Shown piece by piece: positions 47,946 through 59,979 of a stretch of 64,000 nucleotides of DNA. The notes under the pieces were generated by a model. It did not search any database, was not told the DNA's origin, and saw only the letters and a program-made list of their open reading frames with translations. The stretch is from NCBI GenBank assembly GCA_036362985.1, contig JAYGXS010000002.1:90293723-90357722 (forward strand), read 5' to 3'. Each line of letters opens with the position of its first letter. Positions within the stretch are counted from its first letter, which is position 1. The translations under genes and the position numbers were made by a program. Source of the DNA: Ligula intestinalis. Taxonomy: Eukaryota; Platyhelminthes; Cestoda; Diphyllobothriidea; Diphyllobothriidae.

Positions 47946-48637
47946 AAGTGTTTGACAGAACTAACCAGGTAGTCAACATCTATAGAAAACGCCTTTTACC
48001 TACCGTATTGGGCTGTTCATGAAACAGGTTGACAGTGCTGACCTCTAGTCTACAGCTAATGAAAATATCAAAGAGCCTGCGTTCCGCAAAACTCATAAAA
48101 AGCATACTCCTGTCCTGCGAGGCGAACCGAATCATTTCGTCAGATAATAACCTCCTAGTGATTATAGCTCGTCTTTGTTAATTTTATGTGCGTGAGTTTA
48201 TTTTTGTATAGGAGGGGCTGCACACCAAGCGCCTTAGAACTAGAGTCCACTGAGGCACTCTTCTAACTTTTCCTCTAATGCACTCTACCATCGTCAGTGG
48301 CTGTTGGTCATCTGGCGTGTAGACAGAACTAAATTGGCCCACCAAAACTTAACCAGCGAATGCGTACTAAAAGAGCACCAGAATTCTGTATTTTGCATAA
48401 ATGAACCCTTCTCTGTATCCCTACTGTGATATAACTTGCATCTCGTGTAGGTGCAGTGTAATTGTCGTATGGCACTTTGAAAAATTACGCATAACATGTA
48501 GAAACGCTTTGAATGACGGTAAAACAGAAGGCGTTTAGTCTTGCGAAGGAAAAGAAATGGAACAAAAATGTCAAATGGTCTACCTTTGGAGACTATCTTC
48601 TGTCAGTAGAAACAAATATGTGATTTTTAGGAAGCAG

Positions 48638-49010
48638 TGAAGAAGAAGACGATGGGATTACTTTAAAAAGGGATTCATTTGCCTGATGTTTCGGATCCTT
48701 TCGAAACTTCTTTCATTATAGGTAGCCATACAGACATGCATACATTAGGGTAATATATGCACACACATTGGCCGCATCCCACACTAACAACGAAATCACG
48801 GCAAAAGCCGACTCGAAGACGATCTGCCAAGCAATCGCCGCACCAATTACGACCACCAGGGGTATTAAGATGAAGTGACAGTTAAAGAACGCATGACTCA
48901 GAGCATTCTACAGTAACCTATGATTAAGGATTCTTGACAGCATCCGAACCGCCAGGCAAATATTATTCCTGCTTTAGAAATTGCATCGTCTACTTCTGAA
49001 CCGTCTCTTA
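48638..49010. repeat. inverted pair of Penelope-associated terminal repeats
   Basis: An inverted copy (GAAGAAGACGATGGG... TTTGCCTGATGTTTCGGATCC) and a direct copy (GGATTCTTGACAGCATCCGAACC... ATTGCATCGTCTACTTCTG) flank about 200 bases with no coding potential. The arrangement parallels 26471-26612 but with a longer spacer. Confidence 0.65.
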
Positions 49011-52000
49011 CCTTTCAGGCTTGTGACGATTAAACCTTCTCCTTAAAATGCATTCGTCTAACCCAGCACTTTTTTCATGCATCTTTGTATGAACGAACTA
49101 TATCGCTTTCTTACATACCTGCAAACAGAGACCTAAAGCTAACTTTAGTTTTAGTATGCACTTAATTCGATAAATTCACTGTCAGCTGTTATTTTCTGTG
49201 AACAATGGCAGTAGGTTTTACTAGCAAATGTGTTCCATTTTATGTTTCAGGAATATTAAACAATTCGCAATTATTTTGCATAATCCAATCACACTAGGCA
49301 GGAGATCCATAGTAACAACTTTATTTAATTTTGTAATATTGCCACACACTACATTATTACGTTTCACTTTCCAATGTCAAGAACAGCATACGATTTATGA
49401 CTTATATGAAACCAGGAACAGCTGTTTACCTCTTCTAGGGTACATCTTGCTTGGAGTCTTTTTTGTTAAAACCAAAAACTCTGGACGAAAATGCTGAAAA
49501 GATAGACATCTAAAGTTCTACCCCAACATACCATTAAGATTGGTTGTCAAGTTCAGGGTTCCTATGAAATTTTATTTATTGAATAAAAGTGAATACCCGT
49601 CCCATTGGTTAAAATTAATCTGTGCAAGAAAAGTAAAATAGTGCAAATCACTTTTTACTTTGGCCAGTTTTTTTATCATAAATATTTTATCCCTAGGTCC
49701 GGCGGGACCGCGCACTTTGAAATAATATGGCAAAAAAGGTGCTTTTGGAAGTCCATGATCGCTCAAAAGCGACCAATTGTTATCGTAAAAATGTTTTAAG
49801 ATGAGTTGGCGTTGGAGACTGAAAGTCTCAAAAAAACATTTTATACACTGACAATCGGCTTCGAGGCTCTTATTATGGCCTCCTTGTGACGCTAGAGTGA
49901 CATTTGCGACGCTTGCATTTTGGTAGGAACAGCCCTTAGCGCCTGACTATGATCTGCTGCAGGTTCGAATTGTGTACCTTAATTCTGTAAACGTGCAATA
50001 CGTAAGTTGAATGGACTCAAGTACCTGTCGTTTTAGGTACTTTGTGTCAAAATAATGATTGTATTGCATGATATGCTATCCAATATTTTATAAATAACGT
50101 TTCATGAGTTCTATTAAGACACACACCAGTTTGAACACTCTTAATGTTTATAAAAAGTTACCACAAAGAGACAGCTCTAAAGGATAAACTTAAAAAACAA
50201 TTTGAACTCGCTAGTAAGTCTGTGTATTCTAAGCAATGCAGTAAGCTAGGTGGATTCATTTAAAAAACTGTGATTAAAATTGCAGTTCCCAGTGGAGGCT
50301 TCGTGAATAAATTGGCTACATTTTTGTCTATTCTTAGGCCTTTCCCATGCCGGAAAATGTTCTTAACGCAGCGTAGCCGTTAATTATTTCACAAGTGATT
50401 CAAATGAAGTATTTAAATCTTTCAAGACTACCTTTTCCGGAAATTATAATCGAACTTATTTCACACAACAGAATGGCTTCACGGTGTCACACCTATAAAA
50501 AATTTAATAAAATTATGTTTGCATGAAGGCGAAGACTAAATTTCAGTGTCAGGATTTTGGATAAGATATGGAAAATTAAGGCGAGTATTTACCACTTTAT
50601 GTGATTCTTTGTCGTTTTGCTTTCCGCATTCTGTACGTCACATAGATATGCATTGTTGCTGCATAATTATCAACTTTATTAGGAATTTTCTGAAGATGCA
50701 GTTTTTTGCCCGTACTACAAATAGTTAAGGATACCCCTGCATATGGTTTGAAATATTGCTGTGGATTCTAAATAAAATATTTTATTTTACGAGTGGTAAA
50801 AGTACAGGCTCAAATATTACTTTGTTATTCCGTCCAACATGATTCCTAATTAAATTCTTCCCGCACATATTGTACTCCTGTTGGCTGTTTTAAACGGGCG
50901 TCACTTTAATTATTCGAAATTTCAGTTCATGGCTTGAGCTAGCTTGGTCAGGAACGAGGGATTAATGTGCATTGTTTAAGTTGTTTATGGAAAGTTTGCG
51001 GGTTTTTACTGCTTTGACCAACCACCTGCATAAGGCCATTTTTCTGGATAAAATTCGCTTCGTTTGTCGTTATGAATTTCAATTTTTATCCTATAAAACA
51101 AAAAGGCATTGTCTTTGTGAAGAGAAAAAGAACATTAAAACACTATTTTGAAAAATAAAAGCACTATTATATGCACGACAGAAATAAAGTATAAATATAT
51201 GGTTGATTTCCTGGTTTGCTCGGAAGACCCTGAACATTTCTGGTCTTTTTATGAACGATGCGATTGATAACCATGCCTTTTAGCGGCACGTCCATCATTC
51301 GACTTATTCAAGTTTCGGCTATGTTTCTGTTGTATATAACAGGTGAAGGGCCAGTGCATGGGATAAAACAAAGAACGTGAACTCACGGAGGGAATCGTAC
51401 GTATAAAGTCAGAGGTAAATAAAAATGGGCTTGGCCCGCAAAAAACGTCTGAATCGTTGCGATACAGGACAGACTAGATTTACAAACAAAACTTCGAGGA
51501 ATATAAGCCTTTGAATTCACACACTAGGTAATTGTTAACCGTGAGCTAATAATCCGCTTAACCATGCGTGCCTTCTATAACGAAACTTAAGGAGACTCCT
51601 CTCTATGGAACATGTCAGTCCCATAGGTAAATAAAACAGTTCATTGAACTGAAACTCCCCAAAGGCAATGGTGTTTTGTCTGTACATCAGATTTATCTTA
51701 ACAAAATTAGTCAAAAGCCTTAAAAAAACTTGCATGACCACAAGGTACGTGTGTAGCAAATATGAAGTAGATAAGCAAATATTTGTCTTTTTTTACTTTT
51801 TTGAAGGGAAGAAATGTTTTTAAACTTATGCATCGATCTGTTTCAAGTTTAAGAATGGTTAAAGTTATATCCCATCGCATGGCTGTATGATTTCTTTATT
51901 ATATCTGAAACACATTTGTGTAACTTAAGCAGACCGTGGAATCAGCTGGGATCAACGGAGACCGATTTCAAGAACGCAGTCTGATTATCCTTGGGGTAGG

Positions 52001-52323
52001 TTTGCACAAGGTAGATTATATTGTTTCATGAGACTTCTTAATTTTATATAATTTTTTAAACATGCGATATCGTGCGCCAAGTACTGCACACAATTAAGAA
52101 ATTTCACCTTCGCAATATTGCTACAGCAACAACGCTTACAAAATGTTCAAAAAAGAAACACTGTAATCTTAAGAATCTAAACTTTTCAGAAGACTGTAAT
52201 GCGCGTGAGATCTGAGCGGCTGTGCGTTGCCAAATTTGATTATACATTACGTAAATTTAAAAATTAAGTCTTATCTGGATTATCAAAAATTGCAGGAGAC
52301 TTCAGAAAGTTATGCTTTATTTA

Positions 52324-52680
52324 TCAGCAAGAGAGTGAATCTTGAGTAGAAGACGACTTGATCACTGGTACAATGATGACTGATTCCACAGCTGCAATAA
52401 TGTTGGCCGCGTGAGCATCAGGCGTGTTGAATGGGACTTCACGCTGTTCAACCCGTTTTTGATCCGTCGCCAGTTTTATCGACGACAGGTTGTGCAACAG
52501 TTTGTTGTGTCTAGATGATGCTGGATTTTGCAGTTTGCGAAATTGGTTCTGTAGGGCTGCTTCATGAATGGCTTGTTTTTCGCATCGATCGATATATTTT
52601 CTTCTCAATTACTTCCCGGGACTCGCATGTTCGCTTGTATTGTAGTGAACCTTGTCGACAATACAAGCGAATATGTGAGT
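52324..52680 (-). pseudogene. Penelope-like element N-terminal fragment with 5' hairpin
   Basis: The minus strand encodes a 94-residue frame with HNKLLHNLSSIKL, FNTPDAHAANIIAAVESVI and a basic N terminus (RRKYIDRCEKQAIHEAALQ). The HNLSS...FNT.DA..NIIAA.E pattern is the conserved N-terminal region of Penelope RTs upstream of the catalytic core. Just upstream, 52621-52642 and 52659-52680 form an inverted repeat (CGCTTGTATTG against CAATACAAGCG) with two mismatches. The rest of the element is absent, so this is the 5' end only, unlike the other copies here. Confidence 0.7.
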
Positions 52681-52840
52681 TCTAGAAAATAAATTCAGAA
52701 TCCAGTGATCGGGTCGTCTTCTCCCAGTGAACCTTTTTTACACAGTTTGCGATTTTATATAGGTGCTGATTTATTGGGTTGAGCTAGAGCAGCAAAAGTG
52801 TTGATAAATACCCACCTTTATCCCCTTTATCAAATTTAAG

Positions 52841-53036
52841 ACTCTCGAACGGACCAAGGAACTGGTCAAATGGATCCTAGTTCTCTTTTTGCTGCTTGTG
52901 ACGATCCAGCTATTAGACGCCGATGTTCAGGTGGCACATGCATAAATTTGGAAGCTGGAAAATACCGATGTGAATGCACTTCTAGGTACTTTGCAATACA
53001 AGGTGGTCAACGATGCGTCAGAAGATACAGTGGAAG
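52841..53036 (+). CDS. fibrillin-like exon: linker plus EGF module
   Basis: Entering in phase 1 after TCAAATTTAAG, the exon encodes a Ser/Thr/Gly-rich linker (DSRTDQGTGQMDPSSLFAA) and then an EGF: CDDPAIRRRCSGGTC, INLEAGKYRCEC and QGGQRCVRRYSG. Six cysteines are in order. The linker, with the tail of the previous exon, is in the place of the flexible proline- or glycine-rich region of vertebrate fibrillins. The donor AAG|GTACGA gives phase 2, unlike the other module boundaries, so the next exon must start in phase 2. An upstream stop (TAA at about 52837) supports this start. Confidence 0.83.
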
Positions 53037-53502
53037 GTACGAATATTAAAAATATGCCAAAGCATATATCTACAACTTAAATTATGAAAGCTATTTTTGT
53101 CTTAATATACGAATAGCAGATTATTATATTTTCTGTAAAACAATATGTAATGCGTTTTAACTTCTTGGAAACCGTTTTCAGGAGGAAGTTATAATAAATG
53201 CATGATGTTTTTATCCAGCCTTGGCTTAATTACGTTATTTTTAAAATATTTTGGCAAAATTGATTTTAAAGTGCCCCTCCAGATATCTATTCCTCTGCCC
53301 AACTGCTTAAACCTTTCGGTGGTCAAAACTTTAATTCTTGGATAGTCAGCGTAAAAATTATATAAAATGTTGACAGAATTGATCAAAATTTTTAATTAAA
53401 TAAGATTATGTTTGTTTAAATATGCTAAGTAGAGTAGAATTCAATCAACACAAGCTTTTATTGTGTACAATACGAATTCTTATCAAGATAACTTTGAAAT
53501 TA

Positions 53503-53602
53503 TATAGGCAGAATTTAATAGAAATGGGAATTAATCCTCATATAGGTGGAATTTAACGAATAGAAATGGAAACTGATCCTCATATAGGTGGAATTTAATG
53601 AA
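53503..53602. repeat. short tandem duplication
   Basis: About two and a half copies of a 38-42 base unit share GAATTTAA, AGAAATGG, ATCCTCATATAGGTGG. This is a local slippage or duplication product in the intron. Confidence 0.8.
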
Positions 53603-54867
53603 AAAGTTTAAAGTGAGGCTACTGACAGTTAAATTTAGTTTATTCTACGTAGAGGTCAACGGAATTTTTGCGGCGTCTACAATAAATCTTGGTGACATAT
53701 TTTACAGGATAGGATTATTAATCCTTTTATGTTAGAATATTTGGCTGAGTTTTCCACTTTTAGTAACTTTTACCTTAATTTTTATTATAGTTAATAAATC
53801 CTTTAATTATTCTCATTATGTGCATATTCGCATGCGTAGTACGAGAAGTCAAAAGTATTGGGCAATAGAGTAATGTCAAGTGTGCCAACCAAATCCTTCA
53901 ACTTTGCATTCTTACGAATGGTTAGAAGAACTGAACCCATTATTTTCACTTTTAATTCTTGTGCCCTATTAAGAGGCATAAGAATACAAGGAAGGTAAGA
54001 CGCCAACTCCGGTTACTAGCCGAGTACTAGCGTAATATTTAAACCTATGAATCTTCACCTGACGTTCGATTAAAAGTTAAAAAAAATCAAATAATATATG
54101 GACGCAGATTCATCTTTTAAAACACTTGATCCAATTTAGAATTAATACTGTTGACTTATTCACCTAAGCACGTTTAAGCAAAGTGCAGCTTTACACTTTG
54201 CGTTTCATAACCGCTCATGAGACCCTGGATAGAGCTTGCAATCTGTTGCAGCAGTATCGTATGAAATGTTTGTATATCTTAGTTACCACTGGTGTGTGCT
54301 CACATTCAAATGCTTTAGACGACAGTAAGACGGCATGATACCGTCAACTTCCAAATTTATTATTCTATTAAACACGTACGTCACAAGTAGTGCAATGTTT
54401 TGTAGTTGACTGGGTGGTCAGTTGACAGCCACGGTCATTTTCCCATGGTCCCGCAGTTGCTTTCAACTAGGCCGACGAAATCTGTGTCGGCAACTGTGAA
54501 GAGATGATTTACTTGGCTAATATAATTGTCACGTAATACTCCGCATCTGATGTCAGACCAATTTAGTTGATACGCTTTTATCTTCAACTATGTCGATTTA
54601 CTGTTTTTTCAAATGAGGGCATGATTTAAGCCACTATATTTAGGTAAGTAGATAGCCGTTTTTTTAATGCGAAGGTGATGACTTAAGTGAACATATATAG
54701 ACAGACGGCAACACGTGATACGGTAGCGTCTGATTCAACTACTTGAACTGGGAGAATGGTCTCAGCGTAACATAACTTGCATAGAAGCATAATTCAATAC
54801 GGTTAAACTATGGATCAGTAGCTGAAGGGAAGCCCATAACTCTAACCTTTCGTGTGTAAGACAACTA

Positions 54868-55275
54868 AAGGGTGTCCACAAAGTCCGGGTTCATAGAAAA
54901 TTTTTATATTTTATTTATTTATGTTATTTTTGTTGGGATGGCAAAGTCCCATGATTAGTCAACAACTCTAAGGCTCTCAGCGCAGCTGCAGTCCAAAGTC
55001 CCACGCCGTGGATTGACAACGTGTCAATTATTTTCGATTTTCCGTTCTATCTGATTGGACCATAAATACTGACGCCTCTTTGCTACGCGCACTGAATAAA
55101 TAACCTTGAGCTTTTTTCTGTGACTAAAAAAGCACTCTTGCATTGAATTGTGCATTGCAAGTAATGTAAATCATACTAAAAATATAATTGATTTACATTA
55201 TACTTCAATAAAAATTGTTTTTATTCTAACAGTATGTATTAATCCCCTATGTACCCACACTTTGTGGACACTCTG
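54868..55275. mobile_element. MITE with TA target duplication
   Basis: The terminal inverted repeats of about 28 bases are AGGGTGTCCACAAAGTCCGG at the left and the complement of AGAGTGTCCACAAAGTGTGG at the right; both continue to CATAG. TA dinucleotides flank both ends. The 408-base interior has no transposase, so it is a non-autonomous Tc1/mariner-type element. Its ends are related in style to, but different from, those of 44901-45675. A 9 to 11 base inverted motif (ATGTAAATCAT / ATTTACATTAT) lies inside. Confidence 0.85.
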
Positions 55276-56413
55276 TAGATCTCAGTCCCATCTGAAAATA
55301 GGTCGTTTTGTGGGTATTCTCGATAACGTCCTATGTTCCGACGGTGCGTTCGGTTTTCGATTAATTAAGCGTTAAACACTAAGACGCCCGCTTCCGTTTT
55401 GAAATTTTCCAATCCCTGCTATGCACAATTCGATGTTTTTCAGACGATTTATTACAGATAAGTAATGCAAAATCGATTTAATTGTTGCCATGCATTTTAA
55501 TCAAAACACATTGTCTTTAAATGTTACAAGCTAGTAAAAATCAGAACATATTTGAGTAAATTTTACACAAGAGGAAAAATTGCATGCAGCAGGCAAGACG
55601 TAATGTTTAAAAGTATTGAAGACTTAAAAACCGAAATGGCCAGAGTCTCGAAATAACAGAGGTAACATCCGAATAAAAATCAAACTTATGCAGGATGTCT
55701 AAAGGCGCAACTGTGTTTTCTAAGCTGTAGCAGACGCTGTTTTAAGATTTGACTAAAACATGGAAAAAGGAATCCTTCCTAAAGCTATGGCCACCTTTTG
55801 GTTAATTTCGATAAATGATGGCATTAATCTTCACTAACCTTAATCCTAACACGAAAAATAGCTAAAAGCTCAAAGTGTATCATAATACCCATGGAATATG
55901 GTCAAGGCTGTATATATCTTGTAAGGGTGCTCCCATTTCGCAGAGTCAGGATCACGTGTCACATCTTTTAGATCAGGTGATATATTTGAAATTCGCTTTA
56001 TCTGGAAAAGCCTGACCAAGAGTACACTTGGTAAAACCTAATTAAGTTTGATTTCAATTCGAAAAGCCCAATACACATTTTGGAGCATGTAAACGGTTTT
56101 TTAATAAACACGTCTTAGTGCAGTAAATGTGCAGTACACAAAATTCATGTTAAAATGAAGTAAAATAGCTTTCAAAATGATAACTTAGTATCGTACAGAC
56201 AAAGAAGAGTTCGGACAACTAAACAAAGCAAACCTGCCAAAATCCCCTCAATAATAAAGTCAACCTGGGATCATTCTGTTGGACTCTAAATGCTAGCTTA
56301 AGCAATCCTGGTTGAGCAGTCCAATTGCTGTTCCGTATTGGTGGATACCATAAGAGCGGTAAAGTCGGGCGGGTTAAACCAGTACATGCGTGAATAAATA
56401 TCCGGCGCATGAT

Positions 56414-56492
56414 GTGACATCGTAGCTCAATTGGTAGATCGTTGACTGCGCAAAAGCCGTCACAGCTATGTGGGTTTGGCTCACGCAAACGC
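56414..56492 (+). repeat. tRNA-like (SINE or tRNA pseudogene)
   Basis: The A-box-like CGTAGCTCAATTGGTAGATCG and the B-box-like GTGGGTTTGGCTCACG are spaced as in a tRNA. The T-loop consensus GGTTCGA is altered to GGTTTGG and the acceptor stem does not close, so it is more likely a SINE head than a functional tRNA. Confidence 0.45.
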
Positions 56493-59400
56493 CGCGATTT
56501 TTTTCCCAATTGGTTCAACTTAAATAAAATTTATCCTTTAACCTTGAATTTTACCTTGTAGTTTCTTAATGCCTTTTCCGTAATTTGGGTGATCAAAACG
56601 GCAGATATTGGATGAGTTTGAACTTAAAATTGCACTAAAAATGATGCATTCATCCGAGAAATACGACGATAAGAGCATTACTTGAACATTTGTAGTTACA
56701 TAACAAAATATTTTAAAGATTAACGCTTACCCATGTTTTCCTATAATAATTTGAACGTTTTTACTTACCAAACATGAAAATTTTATTTTTTTGCTGAGTT
56801 TTATATTTGCTATCCTGAAAGAAGCGGCCTGCTAAGCTACGACAAGTGCCTCACCCTTCACTCATTTGAGTATCTGTTAAGCAACTTTAGAGGAGCTTCA
56901 TTTAGATATTTCGCTTGATAACTTGGTGGGAATTAATAGAAAAAAAATTTCATGAGCTCTAAAGAGTGCTGATATTTCTAAAGTATAATGGTTCCAACAT
57001 TTTAACTACGCAAGAAAGAATTGATAGGTAGGCTGATTCAACGGGTTTAATAAACCCCTCCCTCGACAAATATACTTTTCCTTGCTAAAAAGGTTCATAA
57101 AGTACCAATTTTACATACGAACATTATATAATTGGCGGTTGAGGAAGTTTCCAGTCAAAATGTAAGTAAGTAAGATAGCCATCGTATCAAATTGTCGTTG
57201 CCGCAAAAGTATCTCAGTGCACCAATAAGAGCAAGCAACCTTGTTCTATACCCGTCCAATCACGTTTTAAGTAGAAATGCTGTGTAATGTATTTTTTTCT
57301 TTTTTTAATTATATAGGAGATTTAATAGAGCGTATGGCTAAGACGTGGACCATCGCTTCACTAAATTCATCAGGATAGCTTCAATGCGATATTTATCTCT
57401 GTACATCCAATTCGCTCTCACTGAAATCATCGCATCTGCATCCGATGTTTCACAATGCAAACAAGATATCATCCCTAGGTTTTATCATTTATGCTCCCCT
57501 GCTTGACTAAGGACTATCATTTTTTTCCAAGAACATGCGTACATTTTCTTTCAGATCTGCTATTTTCCACAATGGCATTTACTGTTAGCTTTGCCATGGC
57601 TTGTTCCGAACTTTGGATTTTACTGCATGTCGTTCGATGTACTTTTTTATCATCGCATCTTACCATAAGTACTTAGGACCGGCAGAGCTCAACCTGAGAA
57701 ACTCTTGCCAGTCCTTTCTAACAGGACAAATATTTGCTTAAGTGTACATGTATCTCAACTTTCTTCTGGTCATGGTGCTCTGTGAAAAAAAGTGTTCCTT
57801 CTTCTTGTCTACCGTTAACATATTGTTTAAGAACAAAAGCGTCAAAATATTCTGCATAACTGCCAAATAAAACTGCGAAGTAACCTGATATTCATTAAAA
57901 AAAGAAGTTAACGAAACCTTAAACCCAAGCACAATGCTATTTCAATACTTATTAATGCAGCGAGCCATTTCTAAAGTAAAGCATGAGGAGTTTGCCGAGT
58001 AGTCAATGTTAAAAATAATTATACCAGTTAAATATTGTGCGGCTTATTACGTTGAGAAACAGTAAGCTAAAGACATTGTAAACAGACTACCGGAAAACTG
58101 ATGTTCTGATGTAAATAAATCCAGTAAATTATATATATTTTTATAATAATTCAGCTAAAACAACCAACGTTCTGAAAATGGAAACATCTTAATAGGTTAT
58201 TGAGATATTTAGGAGATTGCAGTGTAATTTATTTTTTGGCATAGCTAACCCACCAGTAACTAAGTCAGTGCACAGCATTACGCTTTTATAGAACAACGAA
58301 TTCAATTATTTATCATTCATTAACTTACAGTGATAGCCTATGATTGATTTTCGTAGTTTGTTACACTAAGAAAGGAACAATCATTATTTTTTTGGTTATT
58401 ATCATCCCAAAAAAAAGTGCTCTCTTATGGCTGCTCATACTTGAGGCAAGACGAATATTTCTTTCAAATCTACGAAACCCGCAAGGTTGCATGCATTACC
58501 TAAAAAATCTTCAACAAATGGAAGGAGATGATATGAATGCTTGACACGCATTTCATTATGTAGACACTGAATTTAAAAACAGGGTGTCTGAGGTTAACAT
58601 TAATTATCATCTTAAAATAAACATTAGGCTATTAATCTAATGCCAAAAATGTTCAAGCCAACATACATCAGTTTTGACTTATATATTCCACAATTTGTGC
58701 TTGGAACATAATGTACCTTCTGCTTGCATTATTCTTATTTAAAATTTTAAAGCTGTCGTTGTATAAAACAAGAGCTTAAAGCGGACGTCTTGGGCTGAAT
58801 ATGATGCATTTGGGTGATTGGAAAAGGAAAGGAAAGGAAGGCAATTTAACTATCACCTTTGGTATTTTATTAATAAGTCTATCGTGACATTTGCATGATC
58901 ATCTAAGTAATGCAAAATTAGGAAAATTGAGAAACAAGGCAGAATATTTAGCTTAAAACGTAGGTAATAAAAACGATAGTTTGAAAGATTTCGTCAAGGA
59001 ACAAAATTACCGAAAACACACAAAGTAAACTGCGATATGGTAACTAAGTGGTCATCAATCATCTGGTATACCAAAATTTAAGCAAAATACTGTGAATTAA
59101 TTTCAAGAACATCTAAAAAGTATGAATGAAAGTAAATTCGGAATTAAATTGCATAGGCAGTTAGCTGGAGAAAAGGACTGATTATATGCCTCAGCTTGCT
59201 GACGTTGTGTGACATATGCACCACTTGTTCCTTCGCAGCAGCTCAGTATATTAAAATACCTAACGACATCACAAGCTTCTGAATGTGATTTAATTCTAAC
59301 TTTGGATGCATACATACATTAATATGAGGCATTTACCATGTCAAAGACTTATGCTTTCTTAAAAATTGCATTTTGGTTATGCACAATAAAACGAAAAAAA

Positions 59401-59979
59401 AACATTATTTTTTTTCCCGAGCAAACCTTGTATAATTTTTGCAATGGTAAGTTCTTGCTAGTAAATATTTCGAGACTCCATATTCCAAACATGTGTCAGG
59501 AGACCAGTATTAGTTTGTGTAACGCTCATCACGGAAAACAACTCATATATTTACTGAGCTATTGAAACCCTTACTCTATTATTATATGCTTCGAGGTATG
59601 ATTTTCTGAAGCAACCAAACAGGCGTTTTTCCGTTTGCCACTGCTAAATGCTTTTGGGCAATAAGTGAATTAATGGAAGTATTTTCTTTAAACTCTCATT
59701 ACCTTCTCAATGTCCTAGTCTCTTCGCTGACTTTACTGCTCAACTCCTATTTACTTTGGCGGTCAGCTTTGCAGAATATTGAAACTTCCTCCAATAACGC
59801 TTGCTTTCATGCCTATATGCAACTGACTTTAACACGCACAATTATTCGGGGTCCAGATATCATATCGTGTTCATCAGCCCTGCAAGAGAAGAAGAATAGG
59901 GGGGAAGTGCAAGGACCGCATTGTTTTTGCGCTGACGTCTCAAAAGCTTACTCGCTTCGATCGCCAGAATACCGAGCTT

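Larger units (their letters stand above)
40622..52840 (+). other. 12 kb intron, the largest in the gene
   Basis: Contents: a decayed Tc1/mariner-type element (44901-45675), an ATC microsatellite (46777-46895), a Penelope fragment (47361-47945), an inverted pair of terminal repeats (48638-49010) and a Penelope N-terminal fragment with a hairpin (52324-52680). A run of about ten G residues lies near 43363. I looked for a TB domain here and found none, though a divergent exon could be missed. Confidence 0.7.
7348..53036 (+). other. fibrillin-like gene, partial (5' portion, 11 exons)
   Basis: Eleven exons join in frame into one protein with fibrillin's amino-terminal architecture: FUN domain, EGF, EGF, hybrid domain, calcium-binding EGF, then five further EGF modules. 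Fibrillins are secreted glycoproteins that polymerise into extracellular microfibrils and bind latent TGF-beta complexes; that role here is inferred from family membership. The strongest evidence is colinearity with human fibrillin-1. The FUN motif NVCG..CC.GW is followed after C-x-x-x-x-C spacing by an EGF with RPN.C.C, and the hybrid domain starts GPCFT. LTBP is the main alternative, but LTBPs lack the FUN domain. The signal peptide, most cbEGF/TB domains and the C-terminal propeptide are not in the window. Confidence 0.9.

Noticed and set aside
50546..50728. MHCCCIII in an open frame, considered as a TB-domain triple cysteine
   Set aside because: The surrounding cysteine spacing and GPC-type start of a TB domain are missing, and no splice sites fit.
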